34,959 nucleotides of DNA from contig MUMD01000057.1 of NCBI GenBank assembly GCA_002155895.1, positions 1 through 34,959 on the forward strand, in the 5' to 3' direction. Position 1 is the stretch's first letter. Each line of letters opens with the position of its first letter. Positions 26,387 to 33,217 of this stretch are shown here, in pieces. This DNA comes from Streptomyces rochei (GTDB lineage Bacteria; Actinomycetota; Actinomycetes; Streptomycetales; Streptomycetaceae). Made by a program: the position numbers and the translations under genes. The notes under the pieces are model-generated. The model ran no database searches and was not told where the DNA came from. It saw only the letters and a program-made list of their open reading frames with translations.

Positions 26387-27040
26387 ATGGCCCGCCCCGC
26401 TCTCCGTATCGACGCCGTGCTCGTTCAGGCCGTCATCGCCGGGGCGCTGTCCTTCGCCCACCTGCACGACCTCGCCGCGGCTGCCGGACAGACCGGCTGG
26501 AAGGCCTGGGCCTATCCCGTCTCGGTCGACCTACTCCTGGTCGCCGCTTGGCGAAGGCTGCGCACGGACGGGCCGTCCCGGCTGGCCTGGTGCTGGTTCG
26601 TCATCGCGCTGGTCGCATCGCTCGGTGCCAACGTCGCCACCGCCGGGCTCCTCGACCTCGGCGACGTTCCGGCCTGGCTGCGGATCCTCGTCGCTGCCTG
26701 GCCCGCCCTGGCCTTCATGGGCGGCACCCTTCTCGCCCACTCACCCGCGGCCCCCTCCCCGGTTCCGCCGGCGTCCTCCGCCCCGGCTCCGGACTCCGCG
26801 CCCGATACGGCCGCCGCTGAGCCGGACTCGACGCCCGAACCTCCCGCCGTCCCGCGGGTCGAGGAAGCCCCTGCCCTGCCCACAGCCGTGCCAGTCCCGG
26901 CCGCGCTCGTCGACCACGCCCGCAAGGTCGCCGACGACCACCACGCCCGTACTGGCGCCCCGATCGACACCGACACCCTCCGCGCCCGCCTCGGCGTCCC
27001 GCCGCACCTCGCCGACGCCATCGCCGCCCAACTCACCTGA
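26387..27040 (+). CDS. spdB: SpdB-like membrane spread protein (DUF2637)
   Basis: 217 residues from ATG 26387; GGAG at 26378-26381 fits this start better than the GTG three bases earlier. The N-terminal half holds four hydrophobic helices (about 8-25, 42-57, 66-86, 94-115), with 'FAHLHDLAAAAGQTGWKAWAYPVSVDLLLVAAWR' features typical of DUF2637. A Pro/Ala-rich linker (about 118-165) leads to a C-terminal helical segment (about 168-217). Spd proteins spread transferred DNA from compartment to compartment along recipient hyphae. The gene lies 85 bp after the translocase. Confidence 0.85.
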   Translation: MARPALRIDAVLVQAVIAGALSFAHLHDLAAAAGQTGWKAWAYPVSVDLLLVAAWRRLRTDGPSRLAWCWFVIALVASLGANVATAGLLDLGDVPAWLRILVAAWPALAFMGGTLLAHSPAAPSPVPPASSAPAPDSAPDTAAAEPDSTPEPPAVPRVEEAPALPTAVPVPAALVDHARKVADDHHARTGAPIDTDTLRARLGVPPHLADAIAAQLT

Positions 27041-27072
27041 CCCGCCCGCACCCCGACAGGAGACCGGCTGAC

Positions 27073-27264
27073 ATGCCCGCCCGCGACTTCTTCCACTCCG
27101 TCATGCGGATCGGCCCCGTGCAGATCGGCACTCACCGCGACCGCCGAGGCCAGACCAAACACGCCGCCGTGTGCACCAACGACCGCTGCGGCTGGTCCGC
27201 CGACTACTCCAGCCAGTCCGCCGCACAGCTCGCCGCCCGCACCCACCGCTGCCGCGTCAGCTAG
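27073..27264 (+). CDS. Small mobile-element transfer protein
   Basis: 63 residues from ATG 27073, with CAGGAG upstream. The sequence 'IGPVQIGTHRDRRGQTKHAAVC' followed by CTNDRCGWSADY and a final THRC gives a C-x4-C...H-x-C arrangement that could hold zinc. Very similar short proteins are annotated as mobile-element transfer proteins in Streptomyces AICEs, always between SpdB-like and SpdD-like genes. It is probably soluble. Only context supports a transfer role. Confidence 0.75.
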   Translation: MPARDFFHSVMRIGPVQIGTHRDRRGQTKHAAVCTNDRCGWSADYSSQSAAQLAARTHRCRVS

Positions 27265-27275
27265 GAGGCCACCCG

Positions 27276-27431
27276 ATGGACGTTCCGCTCTGGCTCGCGC
27301 TCCTCGCCGTCGGCTACCTCGGCGTCAAGCTCATCCGTCCGCCCTGGTGGCTCATCGCCGTACTGCTCCTCGGCGGCTTCCTCATCGCCGACAGCGTGCT
27401 GGCCCCCATCGTCAACGGCTTCGTCAAGTAG
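27276..27431 (+). CDS. Tiny membrane protein of the spread cluster
   Basis: 51 residues from ATG 27276; GGAGG at 27264-27268 sets the start. Two hydrophobic helices (about 4-18 and 24-45) joined by 'KLIRPPWW' fill almost the whole protein. It lies 11 bp after the previous gene and 23 bp before the SpdD-like gene, so it is part of the same operon and probably of the same membrane complex. No family name is claimed. Confidence 0.75.
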   Translation: MDVPLWLALLAVGYLGVKLIRPPWWLIAVLLLGGFLIADSVLAPIVNGFVK

Positions 27432-27454
27432 CACGACCTGAAGGGAGAACACCG

Positions 27455-27772
27455 ATGTTCCGCCCGAAGATCCCGACCAACCCCACGCCCGCTGGCCACC
27501 TCACGCCGCCCGTGCTCGTGGAGCCGACCGCCGTCGTGCCGAGTGCGCAGGTCCCGCCTCCAGCTCCGGTCGCTGCCGCGTCGTCCCGGCCCACGGTGCA
27601 GCTCACCCCCGGCACCGCCCTCGCCCTCGTCGGCGGCGGAACGGCCGTCGTCCTGGTCGTCGGCGCAGTTCTCGTCTCGCTGCTCCTGGCCGTCGCCATC
27701 ACCGGCGCCTCGGTCGCCGTCTGCGCCCTGGTGATCCGCTCCCTCGTCCACGCCGACGCCAAGCGACGCTGA
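27455..27772 (+). CDS. spdD: SpdD-like spread protein
   Basis: 105 residues from ATG 27455, with AAGGGAG upstream. The N-terminal 48 residues are Pro/Val/Ala-rich and unstructured; the rest forms a long hydrophobic region (about 55-97, 'ALALVGGGTAVVLVVGAVLVSLLLAVAITG' type), enough for two helices, with a basic tail (DAKRR). Length, composition and position match SpdD proteins of Streptomyces plasmids and AICEs, which assist intramycelial spread. Last gene of the transfer operon before the hairpin. Confidence 0.8.
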   Translation: MFRPKIPTNPTPAGHLTPPVLVEPTAVVPSAQVPPPAPVAAASSRPTVQLTPGTALALVGGGTAVVLVVGAVLVSLLLAVAITGASVAVCALVIRSLVHADAKRR

Positions 27773-27778
27773 CCGGCC

Positions 27779-27818
27779 CCCGGGCGGCCTCGATACCGCC
27801 AAGCATCCGCCGCCCGGG
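27779..27818 (+). terminator. Hairpin between spdD and repSA
   Basis: CCCGGGCGGC (27779-27788) pairs perfectly with GCCGCCCGGG (27809-27818) around a 20-nt loop, seven bases after the spdD stop. It could terminate or attenuate transfer-operon transcripts before rep. Confidence 0.55.
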
Positions 27819-27861
27819 CGCCGTCCCCAACCGATCTCACAACCGGAAGGAAGCACCCAGC

Positions 27862-29259
27862 ATGGCGCACCGCGCCCCGACCGCGCATGCCCCGCTGCTC
27901 GACCCAACCACCCTCGGCGACCTCCTCCGCGTCGCCTCGGCTCCCGACTACACCCGCTGGGAAGACCAGATTCGCCGCACCGGCGGCTGCTCCGACCCCA
28001 TCCACCTCACCGGCTGGACCCTCCACAAGGACAAGACCACCGGCGAAACCTTGCACCACTACACGACCGCCGTTGAGCCCGGCGGACGCCTCCGTCTCGC
28101 TTGCGGCAACCGCCGCGCCTCCCGCTGCCCGTCCTGCGCCTGGACCTACGCTGGCGACACCTACCACCTCATCCGCGCGGGCCTGGCCGGAGACGACCGC
28201 CGAGACGTCCCCGCCACGGTCCGGGATCACCCGCGGGTGTTCGCCACGCTCACCGCTCCCTCCTTCGGCCCGGTCCACAACCGGCCCGACCACGGCGCCT
28301 GCCGCTGCGGCACCCAGCACGCCCCGGACGCCCCGGAACTGGGCACGGCCCTCGACCCGGCGACGTACGACTACGCGGGCGCCGTCCTGTTCAACAACCA
28401 CGCCGGACAGCTCTGGCAGCGGTTCACCACTCGCCTGCGTCGCGAACTCGCCGCGCGCGCCGGCCTCACCCGCCGGGAACTCGCGGACCGCGTTCGTGTC
28501 TCCTACGGCAAGGTCGCCGAGTTTCAGAAGCGCGGTGCCCTGCACTTCCATGCGGTGATCCGGCTCGACGGACCGGACGGACCAGGAACGCCCCCACCTG
28601 CCTGGGCAACGGTCGGCCTCCTCGCCGACGCCATCCATGCCGCTGCGGCGCACTCCTACACGTCCGTCTCCGTCCCGGCTGTGGGAGACCAACCGGCCCG
28701 GTCGTTCCACTGGGGTACACAGCTCGACGTGCGCCCAGTGAAGGCCTTCGGCGACGGCTCCGACATCACCGAACAGGCCGTCGCCTCCTACGTCGCCAAG
28801 TACTCCACCAAAGCCGCAGAGAACACCGGCACCCTCGACCGCCGCATCGGCGAACTCACCGAACTCGACCGCCACCAGGTCCCGGACCACACCCGCCGAC
28901 TCATCACCGCATGCCGGGACCTGGACCGCCTCTACCCGGACCGGCGCCTCTGGGCCTGGGCTCACATGCTCGGCTTCCGCGGCCACTTCTCCTCCAAATC
29001 TCGCCGCTACTCCACCACCCTCGGCGCTCTCCGCCAGACACGCGCCGACTACCGCGCCGCCCAAGAACAATCCGCCCTCGCTATGGACGACCGTGAGCCG
29101 GACACCGTCCTCGTCCTCACCGACTGGCAGTACGCCGGACATGGCCACACCCCCGGCGAATCCGCCCTTGCCGCCACCATCGCCCGGGACCTCGAGCTCA
29201 ACCGAGAAACCGCACGCGAAGCCCTACGCGACGAACTCGCCAACGAAGGGAAGTGCTGA
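27862..29259 (+). CDS. repSA: Rolling-circle replication initiator (RepSA-like)
   Basis: 465 residues from ATG 27862, with GGAAGGAAG upstream. The HUH-type motif appears as GALHFHAVIR (about 225-234), and the catalytic region as SYVAKYSTKA (about 309-318), where one of the two tyrosines should attack DNA. An N-terminal Cys cluster (CGNRRASRCPSC about 81-92) and a second one (CRCGTQH about 152-158) resemble the zinc-binding parts of the pIJ101/pSAM2 initiators. The protein nicks the double-strand origin, often inside its own gene, to start replication of the excised circle. Two bases separate it from xis. Confidence 0.92.
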   Translation: MAHRAPTAHAPLLDPTTLGDLLRVASAPDYTRWEDQIRRTGGCSDPIHLTGWTLHKDKTTGETLHHYTTAVEPGGRLRLACGNRRASRCPSCAWTYAGDTYHLIRAGLAGDDRRDVPATVRDHPRVFATLTAPSFGPVHNRPDHGACRCGTQHAPDAPELGTALDPATYDYAGAVLFNNHAGQLWQRFTTRLRRELAARAGLTRRELADRVRVSYGKVAEFQKRGALHFHAVIRLDGPDGPGTPPPAWATVGLLADAIHAAAAHSYTSVSVPAVGDQPARSFHWGTQLDVRPVKAFGDGSDITEQAVASYVAKYSTKAAENTGTLDRRIGELTELDRHQVPDHTRRLITACRDLDRLYPDRRLWAWAHMLGFRGHFSSKSRRYSTTLGALRQTRADYRAAQEQSALAMDDREPDTVLVLTDWQYAGHGHTPGESALAATIARDLELNRETAREALRDELANEGKC

Positions 29260-29261
29260 CC

Positions 29262-29459
29262 ATGCCCTCAGAGCTGCCGACCCGGTTCCTGACCCCTGAG
29301 GACCTGGTCGAGATGTTCGAGCTGCCCAGCGTCGAGACGGTCTACCAGTGGCGACGCAAGCGCACCGGTCCCCGCGGCTTCCGCGTCGGCCGGCATCTCC
29401 GCTTCGACCCGAACGACGTGCGGTGCTGGGTCGACTCGCAGCTCAAGGAGGCTGCCTGA
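29262..29459 (+). CDS. xis: Excisionase (Xis), helix-turn-helix of MerR/excisionase type
   Basis: 65 residues from ATG 29262. The pattern 'FLTPEDLVEMFEL..ETVYQWRRKRTGPRGFRVGRHLRFDPNDVRCWVD' is a winged helix of the excisionase family: helix-turn-helix, then the wing GRHLRF. It directs the integrase towards excision. Its stop overlaps the integrase start (TGATG at 29457), giving the usual rep-xis-int unit. Confidence 0.9.
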   Translation: MPSELPTRFLTPEDLVEMFELPSVETVYQWRRKRTGPRGFRVGRHLRFDPNDVRCWVDSQLKEAA

Positions 29460-30721
29460 TGGCCGGACACATCCAGGACCGCTGGTATCGGACCGAGGTA
29501 GGCGCTGACGGCAAGACTCGCAGGGTCAAGACCGACCGCCACGGATCGGGCATGCGCTACCGGGCCCGCTACATCGGCCCCGACGGCACCGAGAAGTCCA
29601 AGAGCTTCCCGGACAAGCAGAAGCGCTTGGCTGACGCCTGGCTGACCAACATCGAAGCTGACATGGCGCGCGGGCAGTACATCGACCCGCGGGCGGCCCG
29701 TGTCACCTTCCGCGAGTACGCGGACCGCTGGCTCGCCGCGCTTACAACCGACCTCACGAGCCGGGCCGCCGTCGAAGGCAGGCTGCGCCTCCACGCCCTG
29801 CCGTATCTCGGCACGCGTCCGATCGGCTCGTTCCAGCCCGAGCACATCCGCGACTGGAACCGTCAGCTCGAAGACGCCGTGTCGTCTGCCCAGTACCGGC
29901 GCCTCATCTTCGACGCGGTGTCCTCCGTGCTCAATGCGGCCGTGGATGACCGTCTCCTGGCCTCGAACCCCTGCCGGGCCCGATCGGTCAAGGCACCTCG
30001 TCCCGCGCCGTCACGCGTCCATCCCTGGTCGGCTGAGCAGGTCTTCGGCGTACGGGCTGGCCTCCCCGAGCGATACCAGGCCATGGTCGACCTGGGTGCC
30101 GGATGCGGACTCCGACAGGGTGAGATCTTCGGTCTGGCCGTCGACAACATCGGCGACCTCGGCTGGCTCTACGTCCGCCAGCAGGTCAAGAAGGTACGCG
30201 GCACACTCGTCTACGCCCCGCCGAAGCGAGGCAAGCTCCGTGACGTCCCCCTCGACCCGGAGGTGTCGACCGCGCTCCGCGAGCACATGGCGGCCTTCCC
30301 GCCCGTGGACGTCACCCTGCCCTGGCTGACCCCGACCGGTCCCAAGGTCACTCACCGGCTCCTCTTCACCAGTGGTATCGGCGCAGCCATCTGGAGCCAG
30401 GCGTTCAACGACCAGTCCTGGAAGCCCGCTCTCGCCTCCGCCGGCATCATCCCGGCCCCCGAGAAGGGCAAGCGCTACGCCGCCGCCCGCGAGCACGGCA
30501 TGCACGCGCTCCGGCACTTCTACGCCTCGGTCCTCTTGGACGCCGGGGAGAGCATCAAGGCCCTGAGCCAGTACCTCGGTCACAGCGACCCGGGGTTCAC
30601 CCTCCGGGTCTACACGCACCTCATGCCGTCCAGCGAGACACGGACCCGGAAAGCCATCTCCGCGATGTACCGGGCCGCCGGTCACGCTCACGACGGCCCA
30701 GAGACGGCCCAGGCTGCCTGA
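29459..30721 (+). CDS. int: Site-specific tyrosine integrase
   Basis: 420 residues from ATG 29459. An N-terminal arm-binding segment (about 1-60, 'RYRARYIGPDGTEKSKSF') and SAM-like core-binding domain (about 80-170) precede the catalytic domain. Catalytic residues: Arg219 in GCGLRQGE, His349 and Arg352 in HALRHF, the GHSD segment (about 375) and the nucleophile Tyr385 in VYTH. It should recombine attP with the chromosomal 30-bp core 65 bp downstream of its stop. The 3' end of the gene also carries a candidate arm site (30693-30712), so that DNA is both coding (HDGPETAQ) and possibly recognised by the protein. Confidence 0.95.
   Translation: MAGHIQDRWYRTEVGADGKTRRVKTDRHGSGMRYRARYIGPDGTEKSKSFPDKQKRLADAWLTNIEADMARGQYIDPRAARVTFREYADRWLAALTTDLTSRAAVEGRLRLHALPYLGTRPIGSFQPEHIRDWNRQLEDAVSSAQYRRLIFDAVSSVLNAAVDDRLLASNPCRARSVKAPRPAPSRVHPWSAEQVFGVRAGLPERYQAMVDLGAGCGLRQGEIFGLAVDNIGDLGWLYVRQQVKKVRGTLVYAPPKRGKLRDVPLDPEVSTALREHMAAFPPVDVTLPWLTPTGPKVTHRLLFTSGIGAAIWSQAFNDQSWKPALASAGIIPAPEKGKRYAAAREHGMHALRHFYASVLLDAGESIKALSQYLGHSDPGFTLRVYTHLMPSSETRTRKAISAMYRAAGHAHDGPETAQAA
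30693..30712 (+). repeat. Candidate integrase arm-type site, right (P arm)
   Basis: Identical over 20 bases to 10490-10509. A further partial copy, AGACGGCCCC, follows at 30721-30730. It lies 74 bp inside the right core, at the 3' end of int. Confidence 0.55.
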
Positions 30722-30724
30722 GAC

Positions 30725-30765
30725 GGCCCCTCATCGGCGAGAAAACCGCTGGTGAGGGGCCTTTT
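30725..30765 (+). terminator. Intrinsic terminator of int
   Basis: GGCCCCTCATC (30725-30735) pairs with GGTGAGGGGCC (30751-30761), with one T-G wobble, followed by TTTT (30762-30765). This is the only stem in the window with a clear T-tract. It isolates int from attR and the chromosome. Confidence 0.88.
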
Positions 30766-30786
30766 CATGCCCTCTCGCGGTAAGTG

Positions 30787-30816
30787 ACACCCCATCTTGC
30801 CGCACCGCCACCCCTG
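30787..30816 (+). repeat. attR core (30-bp direct repeat)
   Basis: Perfect copy of 10353-10382. It lies 65 bp beyond the int stop and 67 bp from the stop of the surface-protein gene. The chromosomal side (30817-30856) shows 33 of 40 identities with the element-side sequence next to attL. Confidence 0.9.
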
Positions 30817-30883
30817 CGCGGAAACGCGTTCCCGACGGAGCCTCTGACCTGGGCTTACGCCGGGTCGGCTCCGGGGGTGTGGG

Positions 30884-32296
30884 TCAGGGGCGTTCTTCGC
30901 GGCGGCGGAGGAGCAGGAGGACGGTGCCGCCGATGGCGACCAGGCCTATGGCCGTGCCGCCGATCAGGGGGGTGACGCCGGAGCTGCCGGTGTCGGCGAG
31001 GTTGGTGCTGGGGCCGGGAGTGACGACCGGGGTGGAGGGGGCCGGCTCGGTCAGGGTGTGGGTGGTGTCGGCGAGGGCGGCGCTGCGGGTGCGGCAGTCG
31101 AGGACACCGGCGAAGCGCTGCTCGAAGCCGGCCGGGCCGCGGACGGTGAAGTCGTAGGGCCGGTCCTCCGGCAGCGGGACGGACAGGGTCCGGGCCTCGC
31201 CCGCCGCGATGGTGTACTCGGTGTCCAGCAGCTCGAAGGTGAAGTCCTCGTCGCCCTTGTTGGAGGCGGTGATGTCGAGGGCGCCCTCGGCGCAGTTCTT
31301 CCGGGCGGACAGGGCCGGTATGGGGCCCTGGTCGGCCCAGGTGGCGGTCGCCGTCGCCGTGACCGTCGACTCGCTGGAGCCGGCCAGGATCTGGGTCTGG
31401 CTGCGGCTCTCGGAGGCGAAGGCCCGGCCGACCGGCACGGTGGTCGAGGCCTGGACGGTCAGTCCCGCGGTGCCCGGTTCCGCGTCCTTCGGCACGTCGA
31501 AGTAGATCTGCGTGCCGTCGGTGACGGAGGTGACGGGGGCGCCGTCCTTGTCGACGATCCGCACGCCGCCCGCGGTGGCGTCGACCGGCGGGGTCACCGT
31601 CGCGCCGCCCGCGTCGGTGCGTACCGTCACCGGGCCGAGTCGCTCTCCGGGGCGGCCCGCGACGGCGGGCGGGTCCAGGGAGAGCGACGCGGCGGGCTCC
31701 GCGAGGTGGCGGGCCTTCTCCTCCAGGTAGTCGGCGAGCCGCTCCGCCTGGGGGTCGGTCGCCTCGACGTCGGTGTCGTCCGAGTAGCGCCAGATGGCCA
31801 CCTGGGTGCCGGCCGCCGCGTCCTGCTCGGTGAGCCCGCCGCGGACACCGGCCTTCTTCGCGAGCGCGGCCAGGTCGTTGACCTGGGGGTAGGAGTTCTG
31901 CAGGATCCAACGGACCCGCCCGGCGTCGTCGTTGGTGCCCAGCGAGGTGCCGCTCCACGGCGTCTCGCGGTACTTGGCGTCCTGCTGGGTGGGGTTCTGG
32001 ATGTCGACGCAGTACGTCTGCAGCATGCCGCCGCCGTCGACGGACATCTCGAACAGGCCGGCCGGCACCTCCTGGTCGCCGTCGGCGCCGTGGATGACGG
32101 CGGTGCCGTGCGTCTTGAGGCCGCCTATGGTCGCCGTCGCCCCGCCCTGTCCCCGCGACACCCCGTCCTGCGCGGCCGCGGCCGGGCCGGCGCCGGTGAC
32201 CACCCCGGCTGCGGCGACCGCCGACACCAGCGCCGCGGCGGCGAGTCGGGTGGCTCCTCGACCGGGCAGGGACAGCGCAGTGAACGAAGAAAACAC
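30884..32296 (-). CDS. Cell-wall-anchored thioester-domain (TQXA) surface protein with LAXTG signal
   Basis: 470 residues. The start is GTG 32296 (AGGGGA five bases upstream; TTG 32299 is an alternative). A signal peptide (about 1-43, hydrophobic core then GPAAAAQ) leads to a TQXA domain with Cys in YCVDIQNPT (about 95) and Gln in TQVAIWRYSDD (about 163), the pair that forms an internal Cys-Gln thioester used for covalent adhesion. Beta-sandwich regions follow. The C terminus has NLADTG (about 431-436), a membrane helix (about 442-462) and RRREERP, a substrate signal of class E sortases common in Streptomyces. Without the element this gene would lie about 140 bp upstream of ettA. Confidence 0.9.
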   Translation of the reverse strand: MFSSFTALSLPGRGATRLAAAALVSAVAAAGVVTGAGPAAAAQDGVSRGQGGATATIGGLKTHGTAVIHGADGDQEVPAGLFEMSVDGGGMLQTYCVDIQNPTQQDAKYRETPWSGTSLGTNDDAGRVRWILQNSYPQVNDLAALAKKAGVRGGLTEQDAAAGTQVAIWRYSDDTDVEATDPQAERLADYLEEKARHLAEPAASLSLDPPAVAGRPGERLGPVTVRTDAGGATVTPPVDATAGGVRIVDKDGAPVTSVTDGTQIYFDVPKDAEPGTAGLTVQASTTVPVGRAFASESRSQTQILAGSSESTVTATATATWADQGPIPALSARKNCAEGALDITASNKGDEDFTFELLDTEYTIAAGEARTLSVPLPEDRPYDFTVRGPAGFEQRFAGVLDCRTRSAALADTTHTLTEPAPSTPVVTPGPSTNLADTGSSGVTPLIGGTAIGLVAIGGTVLLLLRRREERP

Positions 32297-32473
32297 CAAA
32301 TTCCCCTTCGAGCAGGACCCGTTGGCGTGGGGGGCACGGTCCCACCAGCAGAATCAGCAGCCCCGCAGGGCTCGTTCGGCATCCTAAGGACATGACCGAC
32401 CGCGCCCGCCGGGGATGCTCTCTCCCGCGGTGATCCGAATCGGAATCGTTATCGCGGACAGGGGCGTGAGCAG

Positions 32474-32526
32474 GGCTTATCGACAAATCAACGCAGGGGC
32501 GTTCACGGCGCTTCCGTCGATAAGCC
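32474..32526 (-). terminator. Stem-loop downstream of ssb
   Basis: GGCTTATCGAC (32474-32484) and GTCGATAAGCC (32516-32526) form a perfect 11-bp stem around a 31-nt loop that contains a smaller hairpin (AACGC-AGGG-GCGTT). It lies 32 bp after the ssb stop on the - strand. Confidence 0.6.
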
Positions 32527-32558
32527 GTACTTCGGTCACCGCCGGCGGGACGTCCGCG

Positions 32559-33035
32559 TCATCCCACGGGTGCGGGCTCCGGCCGCTGCCCGGCCGCTCC
32601 TTCCGCCGCTTCCGCCGGTTCCGCCGCCGGTGTCTCCCATTGGGGCTCCGGCTGCGGCGGGGACGCCGCCGGCTCCGCCCTGCCCGCGCGCCGGAACGCG
32701 GCCGTGCCGCGCGCCAGATCGTGGCCGATCGCCACCGCGTCGATGTCCGCCGAGGTCCAGTTCTGCCCCTCGCGCGTGTCCGTGCGCACCTTCAGCCGGC
32801 CCTGCACCACCACGGGGTCGCCCACCGCCAGCGACGACGACGCGTTGGTGGCGAGCTGCCGGTTGGCCCACACCGTGAAGAAGTTGGTGTGGCCGTCCGT
32901 CCAGGCGCTCTTCTCCCGGTCCCAGTAGCGCGCGGTGACCGCCAGCCGGAACCGCGCCGAAGGTCCGCCGGCCAGCTCCCGGTACACCGGCTGCGTCGCC
33001 ACGTTGCCCACCGCGCAGATCATCGTCTCGTTCAT
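32559..33035 (-). CDS. ssbB: Single-stranded DNA-binding protein, SsbB-like paralogue
   Basis: 158 residues from ATG 33035, with GGAGGACT seven bases upstream; the frame is open far upstream, but that part overlaps the GTPase gene antisense-like and is not real. The OB fold spans about 1-110 ('MICAVGNVATQPVYREL', 'ARFRLAVTARYWD', 'WTDGHTNFFTVWANRQLATNASSSLAVGDPVVVQGRLKV'). The tail is Pro/Glu/Ala-rich and ends APVG, lacking the acidic DDDIPF-type tip used to recruit partners. This is the character of the second SSB of Streptomyces, SsbB, which acts in chromosome segregation during sporulation. Confidence 0.85.
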   Translation of the reverse strand: MNETMICAVGNVATQPVYRELAGGPSARFRLAVTARYWDREKSAWTDGHTNFFTVWANRQLATNASSSLAVGDPVVVQGRLKVRTDTREGQNWTSADIDAVAIGHDLARGTAAFRRAGRAEPAASPPQPEPQWETPAAEPAEAAEGAAGQRPEPAPVG

Positions 33036-33078
33036 CGCGAGTCCTCCCTCCCGTACGGGTGCGTCCCGTACGGCTGCT

Positions 33079-33109
33079 CCGGGCGACCGCGTCCGTCGCG
33101 GTCGCCCGG
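33079..33109 (-). terminator. Hairpin between GTPase gene and ssbB
   Basis: CCGGGCGACCGCG (33079-33091) pairs perfectly with 33097-33109 around TCCGT. It may end the GTPase transcript or sit in the ssbB leader. CCCGTACGG is repeated just before ssbB (33050 and 33065), one copy a full palindrome CCGTACGG. Confidence 0.5.
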
Positions 33110-33217
33110 GGTCAGACTGCCTCCGTCCGGGCCGGCCCGCCGCGGGCTGTGGACGGCCTCCGGGACTGTGGAGAACTCCGTCACTCGCGCGGGCGACGGA
33201 CCTGACCCGCAGGCGCG

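Larger units (their letters stand above)
10353..30816 (+). mobile_element. Actinomycete integrative and conjugative element (AICE, pSAM2-like), about 20.4 kb
   Basis: The element is bounded by perfect 30-bp direct repeats (10353-10382 and 30787-30816). Adjacent to the right copy are tyrosine integrase, excisionase and a RepSA-like rolling-circle initiator, the hallmark order of pSAM2-type AICEs. Further left are spread proteins, a FtsK-like translocase, a KorSA-like GntR repressor and a Pif-like NUDIX protein. Cargo is a type I restriction-modification operon with a metallopeptidase. The flanking genes on both sides (ettA and a surface-protein gene) are - strand chromosomal genes that would be neighbours about 140 bp apart if the element were removed. 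All core functions (int, xis, rep, tra, spd) appear intact. Confidence 0.9.

Noticed and set aside
30855-32486. 543-residue - strand frame overlapping the surface-protein gene
   Set aside because: Arg/His/Pro-rich shadow; the overlapping frame has a signal peptide, thioester motif and LAXTG anchor.
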